Position numbers and translations under genes: made by a program. From Pseudomonadota bacterium (GTDB lineage: Bacteria; Pseudomonadota; Alphaproteobacteria; Rhizobiales; Hyphomicrobiaceae): a stretch of DNA of 7,338 bases. Below the pieces are notes generated by a model. The model was not told the origin of the DNA. It made no database searches and saw only the letters and a program-made list of their open reading frames with translations. The stretch covers positions 1 to 7,338 of the forward strand of contig JAEZHL010000292.1 in NCBI GenBank assembly GCA_023416575.1, read 5' to 3'. This document shows positions 1 to 5,725 of the stretch, one piece after another. Positions within the stretch are counted from its first letter, which is position 1; every line of letters begins with the position of its first letter.

Positions 1-397
1 GGCCAGCAGGACTGCGGAGTTGCGACTCGAAGAAGGCTGCCGACGCCTCGAGCACGGCCAGAAGCCGCACCCTCTGGTCTTCCTGCCGCGCCTCGCTGCC
101 CGTCATCCGTGGCATCGGCACGCCGGCCTCGGCGGCGAGCCGCTCGACGGCTTCCGTGAAGGACAGTCCTTCGGTGTCCATCACGAACTTGAAGATGTCA
201 CCGTGCTCGCCGGACGCGAAGCAGTGATAGAAGCCCTTTTGATCGTTGACGAAAAACGAGGGCGTCTTCTCGGTCTTGAACGGCGACAGGCCGGCGAACT
301 CGCGCCCCTTGCGCTTCAGCGCCACCTTGCGCGCGACCACCTGGCTCACCGGCAGGCGGGCGCGTATCTCGTCAAGGAAGGCGGGCGGAAAGCGCAT
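1..397 (-). CDS. dnaG: DNA primase DnaG, N-terminal part (gene runs off the left edge)
   Basis: Primase makes the RNA primers for Okazaki fragments and the leading strand at the replication fork, working with DnaB helicase. The 132 visible codons match the N-terminal CHC2 zinc-binding domain: it opens MRFPPAFLDEIRARLPVS, followed by the conserved SPFKTEKTPSF block (residues 38-48) and GFYHCFASGEHGD (55-67). The C-terminal catalytic TOPRIM domain lies outside the window. Of the four zinc ligands known from E. coli DnaG (Cys, His, Cys, Cys), only Cys59 is kept; the other sites are Ser38, Lys41 and Ser62, so zinc binding in the usual way is unlikely. The ATG at 397 is chosen because the family similarity starts there and an in-frame TGA lies 25-27 bases upstream; the ribosome-binding site is weak (GGGG-like). 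It is downstream of yqeY on the same strand, an arrangement I recall as common in Hyphomicrobiales. Confidence 0.93.
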   Translation of the reverse strand, partial: MRFPPAFLDEIRARLPVSQVVARKVALKRKGREFAGLSPFKTEKTPSFFVNDQKGFYHCFASGEHGDIFKFVMDTEGLSFTEAVERLAAEAGVPMPRMTGSEARQEDQRVRLLAVLEASAAFFESQLRSPAG

Positions 398-429
398 CGA
401 ACCCCAGAACAGACGATTGCGATCACTTC

Positions 430-459
430 ATTTTAGTGATTCGCGCCAGCTTTTGCCGG
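430..459 (-). promoter_or_regulatory. Weak candidate dnaG promoter with -10 inside a hairpin
   Basis: On the minus strand TAAAAT (430-435) matches five of six bases of TATAAT. A poor -35, CCGGCA (454-459), lies 18 bases upstream. The -10 overlaps an inverted repeat (ATCACT 422-427, AGTGAT 435-440, seven-base loop) located 25 bases before the dnaG start. If used, transcription would begin near 423, leaving a leader of about 25 bases. The -35 is weak, so dnaG may depend mainly on readthrough from yqeY. Confidence 0.25.
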
Positions 460-505
460 TTTGCCAGATCAAACGAGAGCCTTCGCCCCCGACATCCACA
501 GGTTG

Positions 506-522
506 GACCGGTTTTACCGGCC
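506..522 (-). terminator. Hairpin downstream of yqeY, possible weak terminator
   Basis: Arms GACCGGT (506-512) and ACCGGCC (516-522) form a seven-pair stem including one G-T wobble, with a three-base loop, 35 bases after the yqeY stop codon. No T-run follows on the minus strand, so it is not a textbook intrinsic terminator. It could attenuate readthrough into dnaG or protect the yqeY 3' end. Confidence 0.35.
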
Positions 523-556
523 AGGGACGCCGGGAGGCGCAGGATCTTCCGGGGTG

Positions 557-1024
557 CTACTTGATCAGGTCTTTCACCATGCCGTTGGCCTTGGCGAAGT
601 CCATGCGGCCGGAATAGCGCTCCTTGAGGACCGCCATGGCGCGGCCCATGTCCTTCAAGCCGGCACATCCGAGCTCGCGAACCACCGATTCGACGGCGGT
701 GCGCATCTCCACCTCGTCCATTTGCCGCGGCAGGAACTCGTCGATGACGACAATCTCGGCCAGCTCCTGGTCGGCGAGATCCGGGCGGCCGCCCTGACGG
801 TAGGTCTCGGCGGCGTCGCGCCGCTGCTTGACCATCTTCTGGAGAAGCTGCAGCAATTCCGTCTCGGAGATCTTGTCGCGCCCGCTCGGCTGCCCCGCGC
901 TGTCCACCTGGGCCGCGATATCGCGGTCCTTGATCGCCGCGGACATGAGGCGCAAGGTTGCCAGCCGGCGCTTGTCGCCTGATTTCATGGCATCCTTGAT
1001 TGCTCGGCTGATCTCGTCGCGCAT
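557..1024 (-). CDS. yqeY: GatB/YqeY domain protein
   Basis: A stand-alone 155-residue protein of the YqeY family, which resembles the C-terminal helical domain of GatB, the tRNA-binding part of the glutamyl/aspartyl-tRNA amidotransferase. Its own function is not established; a tRNA-related role is inferred from the family. Recognisable blocks are the N-terminal helix with KRRLATLRLMSAAIKDRDI (residues 18-36), the central stretch RDAAETYRQGGRPDLADQE, the conserved DEFLPRQM segment, and a C-terminal KDMGRAMAVLKERYSGRMD. Length is normal for the family. The ATG at 1024 has a strong ribosome-binding site AAGGAG (1030-1035, minus strand) five bases before it. It is divergent from carA and upstream of dnaG on the same strand, with a 159-base gap between the two coding sequences. 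It is predicted to be cytosolic, with no signal peptide or membrane segment. Confidence 0.93.
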   Translation of the reverse strand: MRDEISRAIKDAMKSGDKRRLATLRLMSAAIKDRDIAAQVDSAGQPSGRDKISETELLQLLQKMVKQRRDAAETYRQGGRPDLADQELAEIVVIDEFLPRQMDEVEMRTAVESVVRELGCAGLKDMGRAMAVLKERYSGRMDFAKANGMVKDLIK

Positions 1025-1049
1025 GACATCTCCTTCGTACTGCGCGCGT

Positions 1050-1078
1050 CATGTACGATTGCGAAACAGTTGTCGCAA
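1050..1078 (-). promoter_or_regulatory. Candidate yqeY promoter
   Basis: On the minus strand TTGCGA (1073-1078) and TACATG (1050-1055) are separated by exactly 17 bases, a plausible housekeeping-sigma arrangement with moderate matches to TTGACA and TATAAT. The predicted start is near 1043, giving a leader of about 20 bases that contains the AAGGAG ribosome-binding site of yqeY. It is predicted by eye only. Confidence 0.4.
1059..1078. repeat. Inverted repeat in the yqeY-carA divergent region
   Basis: TTGCGA (1059-1064) and TCGCAA (1073-1078) are perfect six-base inverted arms with an eight-base spacer; allowing one extra G in the right half extends them to TTGCGAAAC/GTTGTCGCAA. It covers the predicted -35 and spacer of the yqeY promoter and sits 17 bases before the carA -35. 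That placement is reasonable for an operator, but no regulator can be named. Confidence 0.4.
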
Positions 1079-1094
1079 GCCTTGCGGCCATTGA

Positions 1095-1123
1095 TTGACG
1101 CTGCGAGCGACCTCAAATAGGGT
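1095..1123 (+). promoter_or_regulatory. Candidate carA promoter
   Basis: TTGACG (1095-1100) matches five of six bases of the -35 consensus and is followed, after 17 bases, by TAGGGT (1118-1123), which keeps the first, second and last bases of TATAAT. GC-rich alphaproteobacteria often tolerate such -10 elements. The predicted start is near 1130, giving a leader of about 75 bases. Confidence 0.45.
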
Positions 1124-1126
1124 GCC

Positions 1127-1138
1127 GGTCCGCGGACC
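1127..1138. repeat. Perfect 12-base palindrome at the predicted carA transcription start
   Basis: GGTCCGCGGACC is fully self-complementary with no spacer and starts four bases after the predicted -10 of carA, covering the expected +1. Gapless dyads at this position are typical of repressor operators, but such a short GC-rich palindrome could also arise by chance. No regulator is identified. Confidence 0.35.
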
Positions 1139-1194
1139 AATATTGCGGTGCAACGAAACAGCGCTTCTGCGAGGAGCCTCGGTCTGCGCCGCCC

Positions 1195-1198
1195 GGAG
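1195..1198 (+). promoter_or_regulatory. Ribosome-binding site that fixes the carA start
   Basis: GGAG lies six bases before the ATG at 1205. It supports this start over the in-frame upstream GTG at 1148 and the in-frame ATG at 1277, neither of which has a comparable site. Confidence 0.6.
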
Positions 1199-1204
1199 CA
1201 GCTC

Positions 1205-2443
1205 ATGACCTCGACCCTCGATACACGCGGCGCCGCCGCCCTCACCAGCACGCCCGCTCCCTGGGCCGATACGCCGATGACCGCCCGCCTCGTGCTCGCG
1301 GACGGAACCGTGATCAGCGGACGCGGCCTCGGCGCCACCGGCTCGGCCGTCGGCGAGGTTTGCTTCAACACGGCGATGACCGGCTACCAGGAGATCCTCT
1401 CGGACCCGAGCTATGCCGGCCAGATCATCACCTTCACCTTTCCTCATATCGGTAACGTCGGTGCCAATGCCGAGGATACGGAAACGTCCAACCTCGCCAT
1501 GCGGTCCGGCATCCGCGGTTGCGTGCTGCGCGCCGAGGTCACGGACCCATCGAACTACAGGGCGGCCGAGCATCTCGGTGAATGGCTGAAGGCACGCGGC
1601 ATCATCGCCATCACCGGTATCGATACGCGTGCGCTGACTGCCAGGATCCGCGAATCGGGCATGCCGAACGGCGTGATCGCGCACGAGCCTTCAGGCGAGT
1701 TCGACATCGCCAAGCTGCAAGCGGAGGCGCAGGCCTGGTCGGGGCTGAACGGGCTCGACCTGGTGCCGGAAGTGACGACCGGGCAGAGCTATACCTGGGA
1801 CGAGATGCATTGGGTCTGGGGCAAGGGCTATGGCCGCCAGGTCGAGCCGGAGTTCCATGTCGTCGCCATCGATTTCGGCCTGAAGCGCAACATCCTGCGC
1901 TCGCTGGCCGCGGCGGGCTGCCGGGTGACGGTGGTGCCGGCAACGACGACGGCGGAAGAGATCCTGGAGCGCAAGCCCGACGGTATTTTCCTCTCGAACG
2001 GCCCTGGCGATCCGGCCGCGACCGGCAAATACGCCGTTCCCGAGATCAAGCGCCTCGTCGACAGCGGCCTGCCGGTGTTCGGCATCTGCCTCGGCCACCA
2101 GATGCTCGGAATTGCGCTCGGCGCCACCACCCGCAAGATGCACCAGGGTCACCACGGTGCGAACCATCCGGTGAAGGACTACTCCACCGGCAAGGTAGAG
2201 ATCACGTCCATGAACCACGGCTTCGCGGTCGATCGCGAGTCGCTGCCGGCCGGGGTCGAGGAGACACACGTGTCGCTGTTCGATGGCTCGAACTGCGGCC
2301 TGCGGCTGAACGATCGGCCGGTGTTTTCGGTGCAGTACCATCCGGAAGCATCGCCCGGCCCGCAGGACAGCCATTATCTGTTCACCCGCTTCGTCAATAT
2401 GATCCGCGAGCGCAAGAGCCTGCCGCTGCGCAAGGAGCGCTAG
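1205..2443 (+). CDS. carA: Carbamoyl-phosphate synthase small (glutaminase) subunit
   Basis: CarA hydrolyses glutamine and channels ammonia to CarB, which makes carbamoyl phosphate for arginine and pyrimidine synthesis in the cytosol. The 412-residue product has the CPSase small-subunit N-terminal domain, with FNTAMTGYQEILSDPSY (residues 54-70) and FPHIGN (79-84), then a class I glutamine amidotransferase domain. There SNGPGDP, GICLGHQM (nucleophile Cys295), MNHGFAV and the YHPEASPGPQDS block (His379 and Glu381) are all intact. Length matches the family. CarB is not in the window. The start is supported by GGAG at 1195-1198; the first 25 residues are poorly conserved. A gene for a ChaN-like protein begins only four bases after the stop codon, so the two are probably co-transcribed and translationally coupled. 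Confidence 0.98.
   Translation: MTSTLDTRGAAALTSTPAPWADTPMTARLVLADGTVISGRGLGATGSAVGEVCFNTAMTGYQEILSDPSYAGQIITFTFPHIGNVGANAEDTETSNLAMRSGIRGCVLRAEVTDPSNYRAAEHLGEWLKARGIIAITGIDTRALTARIRESGMPNGVIAHEPSGEFDIAKLQAEAQAWSGLNGLDLVPEVTTGQSYTWDEMHWVWGKGYGRQVEPEFHVVAIDFGLKRNILRSLAAAGCRVTVVPATTTAEEILERKPDGIFLSNGPGDPAATGKYAVPEIKRLVDSGLPVFGICLGHQMLGIALGATTRKMHQGHHGANHPVKDYSTGKVEITSMNHGFAVDRESLPAGVEETHVSLFDGSNCGLRLNDRPVFSVQYHPEASPGPQDSHYLFTRFVNMIRERKSLPLRKER
2432..2437 (+). promoter_or_regulatory. Ribosome-binding site for the ChaN-like gene, inside the end of carA
   Basis: AAGGAG lies ten bases before a GTG at 2448, overlapping the last carA codons. The next in-frame ATG (2460) is too far from this site and has only a G-run directly abutting it, so GTG is the better start. 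Confidence 0.5.
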
Positions 2444-2447
2444 CAAC

Positions 2448-3539
2448 GTGCGCGGGGGGATGAGGCGCGCACTCCTGCTGGCTCTGGGGTGCGTGCTCCT
2501 GTTGCAGCCCGCAGCCGCTCAGGAGACCACGGCACCACGATCCGAGCTGTCGTCGCAACTCGACCGTGATCGCGCTCTCGTCGGCACCATCTGGTCGGCC
2601 CGGGAGAAGCGCCGGATTGGCCGCGACGAGCTCATCGACGCTTTGGCCAAGAGCCCGATCGTCCTGCTGGGCGAGGTGCACGACAACGCCGACCATCACC
2701 GCCTGCGCGCGTCGCTGATCGGAACGCTGGCGAGCCGCCGGAAGTCGGCTCAGGCGGGGGCGCGTGCCGGCGAGGGGACTCCGGCCATCGTCGGCCCAGC
2801 CGTCGTCTTCGAGCACATCCGCGCCAACCAGCAGCCGCTGGTCGATGCCTACGTTTCCCTGCTCCGGGAAACTCCGGGGGCGGCGGCGGCAGGGCTCATG
2901 ACCCAGCTGCAATGGGAGCGGAGCGGCTGGCCTCCGGCTGCGCTCTTCGCGCCGTTGTTCGAGGAGGCGTTCCGTCACCGGCTGCCGATTCTCGGCGGCA
3001 ACACGCCGACGGAGCTCATCCGGAAGGTCGGGCGTGGCGGGCTAACGGCCCTCGCAGACGAGGAGCGTAACCGCCTCGGTCTCGACGTGCTGCTCGAATC
3101 ACCGCTCCAGCAGGCGCTGGTGGCGGAGATCGAAGCCAGCCACTGCGGTCTCCTGCCCGAGTCGGCCTTCCTCCCCATGGCGCTGGCCCAGCAATATCGG
3201 GACGCGCAGCTGGCCGACACCCTTCTGACGGCGCTGGAAAATCATGGCGCCGCGATCCTGGTCGCCGGCAACGGCCATGTGCGGGCCGACCGCGGTGTGC
3301 CCTGGCGCCTGCGGCAGCGGGCGCCAATGATCAGTGTGGTTACCGTCGCCTTCATCGAGGTCGACAATAAGCAGGACGATCCGGCAACTTACGTTATGAT
3401 GGGTCCTGACGGCGAGGCGGCCGTCGACTATGTTTGGCTGACGCCACGGGCGGAACGGCCGGACCCTTGCGAGAAGATGCGCCAGGGTTTCGGCAAGGCA
3501 GCACCGCAGAGCCAGTCGGGGGCTGCCGAAAAGCGCTGA
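2448..3539 (+). CDS. Secreted ChaN-family (haem-binding uptake, Tiki-like fold) protein
   Basis: The 363-residue product belongs to the ChaN family (formerly DUF399), whose characterised Campylobacter member binds haem and is linked to iron acquisition. Family marks are SPIVLLGEVHDN (residues 69-80) with His79-region HH at 83-84, VFEHI (120-124), LPILGGNTP (179-187) and a late GNGHVR (274-279, His277). An N-terminal signal peptide is clear: MRGGMRR followed by a leucine-rich core ending PAAAQE. The Cys at residue 15 sits in ALGC within the hydrophobic core, a poor lipobox, so cleavage by signal peptidase I after AAA (about residue 24) and a free periplasmic protein seem more likely than a lipoprotein. 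An alanine/glycine-rich insertion (about 98-116) and a polar tail (from about 335) flank the core. The start is GTG, with AAGGAG upstream. It follows carA closely; the biological link is unknown. Confidence 0.85.
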   Translation: MRGGMRRALLLALGCVLLLQPAAAQETTAPRSELSSQLDRDRALVGTIWSAREKRRIGRDELIDALAKSPIVLLGEVHDNADHHRLRASLIGTLASRRKSAQAGARAGEGTPAIVGPAVVFEHIRANQQPLVDAYVSLLRETPGAAAAGLMTQLQWERSGWPPAALFAPLFEEAFRHRLPILGGNTPTELIRKVGRGGLTALADEERNRLGLDVLLESPLQQALVAEIEASHCGLLPESAFLPMALAQQYRDAQLADTLLTALENHGAAILVAGNGHVRADRGVPWRLRQRAPMISVVTVAFIEVDNKQDDPATYVMMGPDGEAAVDYVWLTPRAERPDPCEKMRQGFGKAAPQSQSGAAEKR

Positions 3540-3574
3540 CGGGCGGGCTTATAGCTGCGAGGTAGTGGGCGAGC

Positions 3575-4270
3575 ATGAAGAGCTGGGTCGACTACTGGAA
3601 CAGTGATCACGCCATCTACGTCAGTGACCGGCACAAGCAACTTCACGCCGCGGCTGTCGGCAAGGACATCCTGCGCCACGTGCCAGGTCCCGGTGCCGTC
3701 GTGCTCGACCATGGCTGTGGCGAGGCGCTCTATGCCGAGGCCGTGGCGGCGGGCTGCGGCCACCTTATCCTCTGCGAGGCTGCCCCGACCGTGCGCGAGA
3801 AGCTCGCCGCACGCGTTGCCGCCAACCCTGCGATCGAGGTCGTCGGCGCGGAGGACGTCGCCCGTATCGAGGACAGATCGCTCGACCTGGTGGTCGCCAA
3901 TTCGCTTGTTCAATATCTGCAGCGCGAGGAGTTGACGGGGCTGCTCGATCTGTGGCGGCGGAAGCTCAAGCCGAGCGGTAGCCTCGTCATCGCGGACGTC
4001 ATTCCTCCCGACGTGAGCCCGATCACCGACGCTCTGGCGCTGCTGCGATTCGGGTTTCAGGGCGGTTTCGTTGTGGCGGCGTTCCTGGGACTCGCCAAAA
4101 CGGCCGTTTCCGACTACCGCAGCATTCGCGCGCGCCTCGGGTTCTCGATGTATCCGGAGGCCGAGTTTCTGGCCCTTCTCGGCGCGCACGGCTTTGCCGG
4201 CCAGCGCGTTCACCCGAATTTCGGGCACAACCAAGCGCGGATGACGTTTCGGGCGACACCAACCACCTGA
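3575..4270 (+). CDS. Class I SAM-dependent methyltransferase, substrate unknown
   Basis: The 231-residue product has a Rossmann-type methyltransferase core. Motif I, VVLDHGCGEA (residues 42-51), is the SAM-binding glycine loop; an acidic residue at the end of the second strand (Glu68 in ILCEAAP) would hold the ribose. An acidic pair near 93-94 (AED), the strand LDLVVANSLVQYL (103-115) and LKPSGSLVIADVIPP (131-145) fit the later motifs of the methyltransferase type 11 group. After the core is a less conserved helical region (about 147-190), probably the substrate lid. No signal peptide or clear membrane segment is seen, so it is likely cytosolic. It begins 35 bases after the ChaN-like stop and is probably in the same transcript. 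The ribosome-binding site is weak (GAGG about 12 bases upstream). The substrate cannot be inferred from sequence or neighbours. Confidence 0.85.
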   Translation: MKSWVDYWNSDHAIYVSDRHKQLHAAAVGKDILRHVPGPGAVVLDHGCGEALYAEAVAAGCGHLILCEAAPTVREKLAARVAANPAIEVVGAEDVARIEDRSLDLVVANSLVQYLQREELTGLLDLWRRKLKPSGSLVIADVIPPDVSPITDALALLRFGFQGGFVVAAFLGLAKTAVSDYRSIRARLGFSMYPEAEFLALLGAHGFAGQRVHPNFGHNQARMTFRATPTT

Positions 4271-4339
4271 TTTCACTCACTAATCTGCGGCGATGCGGCC
4301 ACGCTTAGGGACGTCGTAAAAATGGCTGCGCCAATGCTC

Positions 4340-4368
4340 TTTACATCGCGGCCCGCCGATCTTATTTG
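4340..4368 (+). promoter_or_regulatory. Candidate promoter of the decarboxylase gene
   Basis: TTTACA (4340-4345) matches five of six -35 bases; 17 bases later TATTTG (4363-4368) keeps TAT of the -10. It is the best sigma-70-type site in the 196-base gap. The predicted start is near 4375, leaving a leader of about 90 bases that holds the two CTGGTTCAG hairpins. Confidence 0.45.
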
Positions 4369-4372
4369 GGGC

Positions 4373-4435
4373 AACTGGTTCAGTTTTCTGAAGCCTGCGT
4401 AGTGGCGGTCTCTGCTGGTTCAGCAAGCGCCAACT
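4373..4435 (+). ncRNA. Structured 5' leader of the decarboxylase mRNA, possible speF-type regulatory RNA
   Basis: The 9-mer CTGGTTCAG occurs at 4375-4383 and 4415-4423. Each copy forms a small hairpin with loop GTT: AACTG/CAGTT (4373-4385) and TGCTG/CAGCA (4413-4425). The second is enclosed by an outer stem AGTGGCG (4401-4407) with CGCCAACT (4428-4435, one bulged A). The first copy can alternatively use GGTTCAG (4377-4383) to pair with CTGAAGCC (4388-4395, one bulged G) across a TTTT loop, excluding the first hairpin. ACTGGT also recurs at 4433 and 4447, close to the ribosome-binding site. No T-run or obvious sequestration of the ribosome-binding site is seen, so the mechanism is open. A 'speF' RNA motif is known upstream of alphaproteobacterial ornithine decarboxylase genes; whether this is a member is inference from position and structure. 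Confidence 0.45.
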
Positions 4436-4452
4436 GGTCCAATCCGACTGGT

Positions 4453-4457
4453 GGAGG
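4453..4457 (+). promoter_or_regulatory. Strong ribosome-binding site of the decarboxylase gene
   Basis: GGAGG lies nine bases before the ATG at 4467, which opens the frame of the conserved protein. An out-of-frame ATG at 4462, closer to the site, would give an unrelated frame; its overlap with the true start is unusual and could lower initiation at 4467. Confidence 0.6.
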
Positions 4458-4466
4458 TCCCATGAG

Positions 4467-5642
4467 ATGGAAAGATTTCCGTCTGCGGCGGCACTGATCG
4501 CCCATTCCAAGCCCGATCGTCCTGTCTTGGCCGCCCGTCCGCAAGCCGCGGGCAGGGCTGCTCGGTGGTTCCTCGAGAACTTCCCGGGCGAGGTCGCGTA
4601 TGCCTACAAGGCCAACAGCTCTGTCTTCCTGCTCGGTGCCCTCTTCGGCGCCGGCATCCGGCAATTCGACGTCGCCTCGCTGCCTGAGCTCGAGGATGCG
4701 GCGACGATTCCGGGGGCTCATCTGCACTTCATGCACCCGGTGAAGTCACGCACCGCGATCCGGCGCGCGTACTTCGAGTTCGGCGTGAAATGCTTCGCGC
4801 TCGATACCGAGGAAGAGCTGGCCAAGATTCTCGACGAGACGCGGGGTGCCAAGGACCTGCAGCTCTTCGTGCGCGTGGCCGTGCCCGCCAAGAACAGCCA
4901 GATCCCGCTGGAGCGCAAGTTCGGCATCGTCGGCCAGGAGGCGGCCGACCTGCTGGTGAAGGCGCGCCAGGTGGCGGACGAGCTCGGCATCACGTTCCAC
5001 GTCGGATCGCAGACGACGACGCCGGATTCCTTCATCACGGCGCTCGACGAGGTGCGCAAGCTCATCGTCAAGGCGGGTGTCGTGGTCGATGCGGTCGACA
5101 TCGGGGGCGGCTTCCCCTCGCGCTACACCGACAGCGAGCCGGCACCGCTCGCCTCGTTCATCGAGGCGATTCGGACCGGGTTCGACAAGTTGCCGGTCAG
5201 CGAGGCATGCCGGCTGATCTGCGAGCCGGGCCGGGCGCTGGTTGCCGAGGCGGAAAGCCTGATCGTGCGGGTCGATGCGCGCAAGGGCAACAACCTCTAT
5301 ATCAACGACGGCAGCTACGGCGCGCTGTTCGACGCCGCGCACCTCGGGTTTGCATTCCCGGTACGGCTCATCGGACGCGAGACGCGGGGTGACGAGCCGT
5401 TGGTGCCGTTCGAGATGTGGGGCCCGACCTGCGACTCGATCGACTACATGAAAGGCCCGTTCTCGCTGCCGGCCTCGGTGCGGGAAGGGGACTACATCGA
5501 GATCGGGAACATCGGCGCCTACGGGCGCGCGCTCGCCGGCCCCTTCAACGGCTACGGCCGGTACGACGAGGTCATCCTGCTGGATGAGCCGATGTACACG
5601 ATGTACGGCGACGACCTGCAACGGGTGGTTCAGAACGCCTAA
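4467..5642 (+). CDS. Fold-III PLP-dependent decarboxylase, ornithine/lysine type (Orn/DAP/Arg decarboxylase 2 family)
   Basis: The protein probably decarboxylates a basic amino acid, most likely ornithine to putrescine, in the cytosol. It has 391 residues in the alanine-racemase-type barrel plus C-terminal beta domain. Visible marks are the PLP lysine in YAYKAN (Lys48), FDVASLPEL (67-75), RKFGI, the FHVGSQ motif (His178), the phosphate-binding glycine loop DIGGGFP (211-217), CEPGRALV (Glu253, Arg256), the active-site Cys322 in GPTCDSID, and GAYG (Tyr352). All catalytic positions are present. It differs from common alphaproteobacterial ornithine decarboxylases: FDVAS replaces FDCAS, and the specificity helix region reads YGALFDAAH (284-292) where those enzymes, as I recall them, have FGGLAETMD. 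Lysine or arginine as substrate is therefore not excluded. It is preceded by its own promoter candidate and structured leader, and followed by an agmatinase-type gene on the same strand. Confidence 0.9.
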   Translation: MERFPSAAALIAHSKPDRPVLAARPQAAGRAARWFLENFPGEVAYAYKANSSVFLLGALFGAGIRQFDVASLPELEDAATIPGAHLHFMHPVKSRTAIRRAYFEFGVKCFALDTEEELAKILDETRGAKDLQLFVRVAVPAKNSQIPLERKFGIVGQEAADLLVKARQVADELGITFHVGSQTTTPDSFITALDEVRKLIVKAGVVVDAVDIGGGFPSRYTDSEPAPLASFIEAIRTGFDKLPVSEACRLICEPGRALVAEAESLIVRVDARKGNNLYINDGSYGALFDAAHLGFAFPVRLIGRETRGDEPLVPFEMWGPTCDSIDYMKGPFSLPASVREGDYIEIGNIGAYGRALAGPFNGYGRYDEVILLDEPMYTMYGDDLQRVVQNA

Positions 5643-5646
5643 GCGC

Positions 5647-5703
5647 ATGCCTCTTCACGCCTCCTCTCCCCTCGACCAGGGGAGAGGAACGGCGTGAGGG
5701 CAT
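5647..5703. repeat. Long imperfect palindrome after the decarboxylase gene
   Basis: Three nested pairs of arms form one stem: ATGCC (5647-5651) with GGCAT (5699-5703), TCACGCC (5655-5661) with GGCGTGA (5691-5697), and CCTCTCCCCT (5663-5672) with AGGGGAGAGG (5678-5687) around the loop CGACC. That makes 22 base pairs with short internal loops, five bases after the stop codon. No T-run follows, so it is less a classical terminator than a dispersed intergenic palindrome of the kind (RPE/REP-like) common in rhizobial genomes. It may block 3' exonucleases or reduce readthrough into the next gene. Confidence 0.7.
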
Positions 5704-5725
5704 TTCCGAAGCACCGCAGAGATCC

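Noticed and set aside
423..1091. Long minus-strand frame overlapping yqeY.
   Set aside because: Arginine/glycine-rich out-of-frame translation of yqeY and its flanks; yqeY in the other frame has clear family motifs and a strong ribosome-binding site.
1148..1204. In-frame GTG at 1148 that would extend CarA by 19 residues.
   Set aside because: No ribosome-binding site, residues do not resemble the family N-terminus, and GGAG sits six bases before the ATG at 1205.
1582..2463. 293-codon plus-strand frame inside carA.
   Set aside because: Out-of-frame, Arg/Gly-rich translation of carA with no motifs of its own.
2490..2495. Lipobox at Cys15 of the ChaN-like protein.
   Set aside because: The residues before it (ALG) fit poorly, the cysteine lies in mid-hydrophobic core, and a good AAA signal peptidase I site follows.
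4280..4510. 76-codon minus-strand frame across the gap before the decarboxylase.
   Set aside because: It starts inside the decarboxylase gene, has no convincing ribosome-binding site and no recognisable motif; the same stretch is better explained as promoter and leader.
4746..5648. 300-codon minus-strand frame opposite the decarboxylase.
   Set aside because: High-GC antisense shadow of a gene with intact catalytic motifs.
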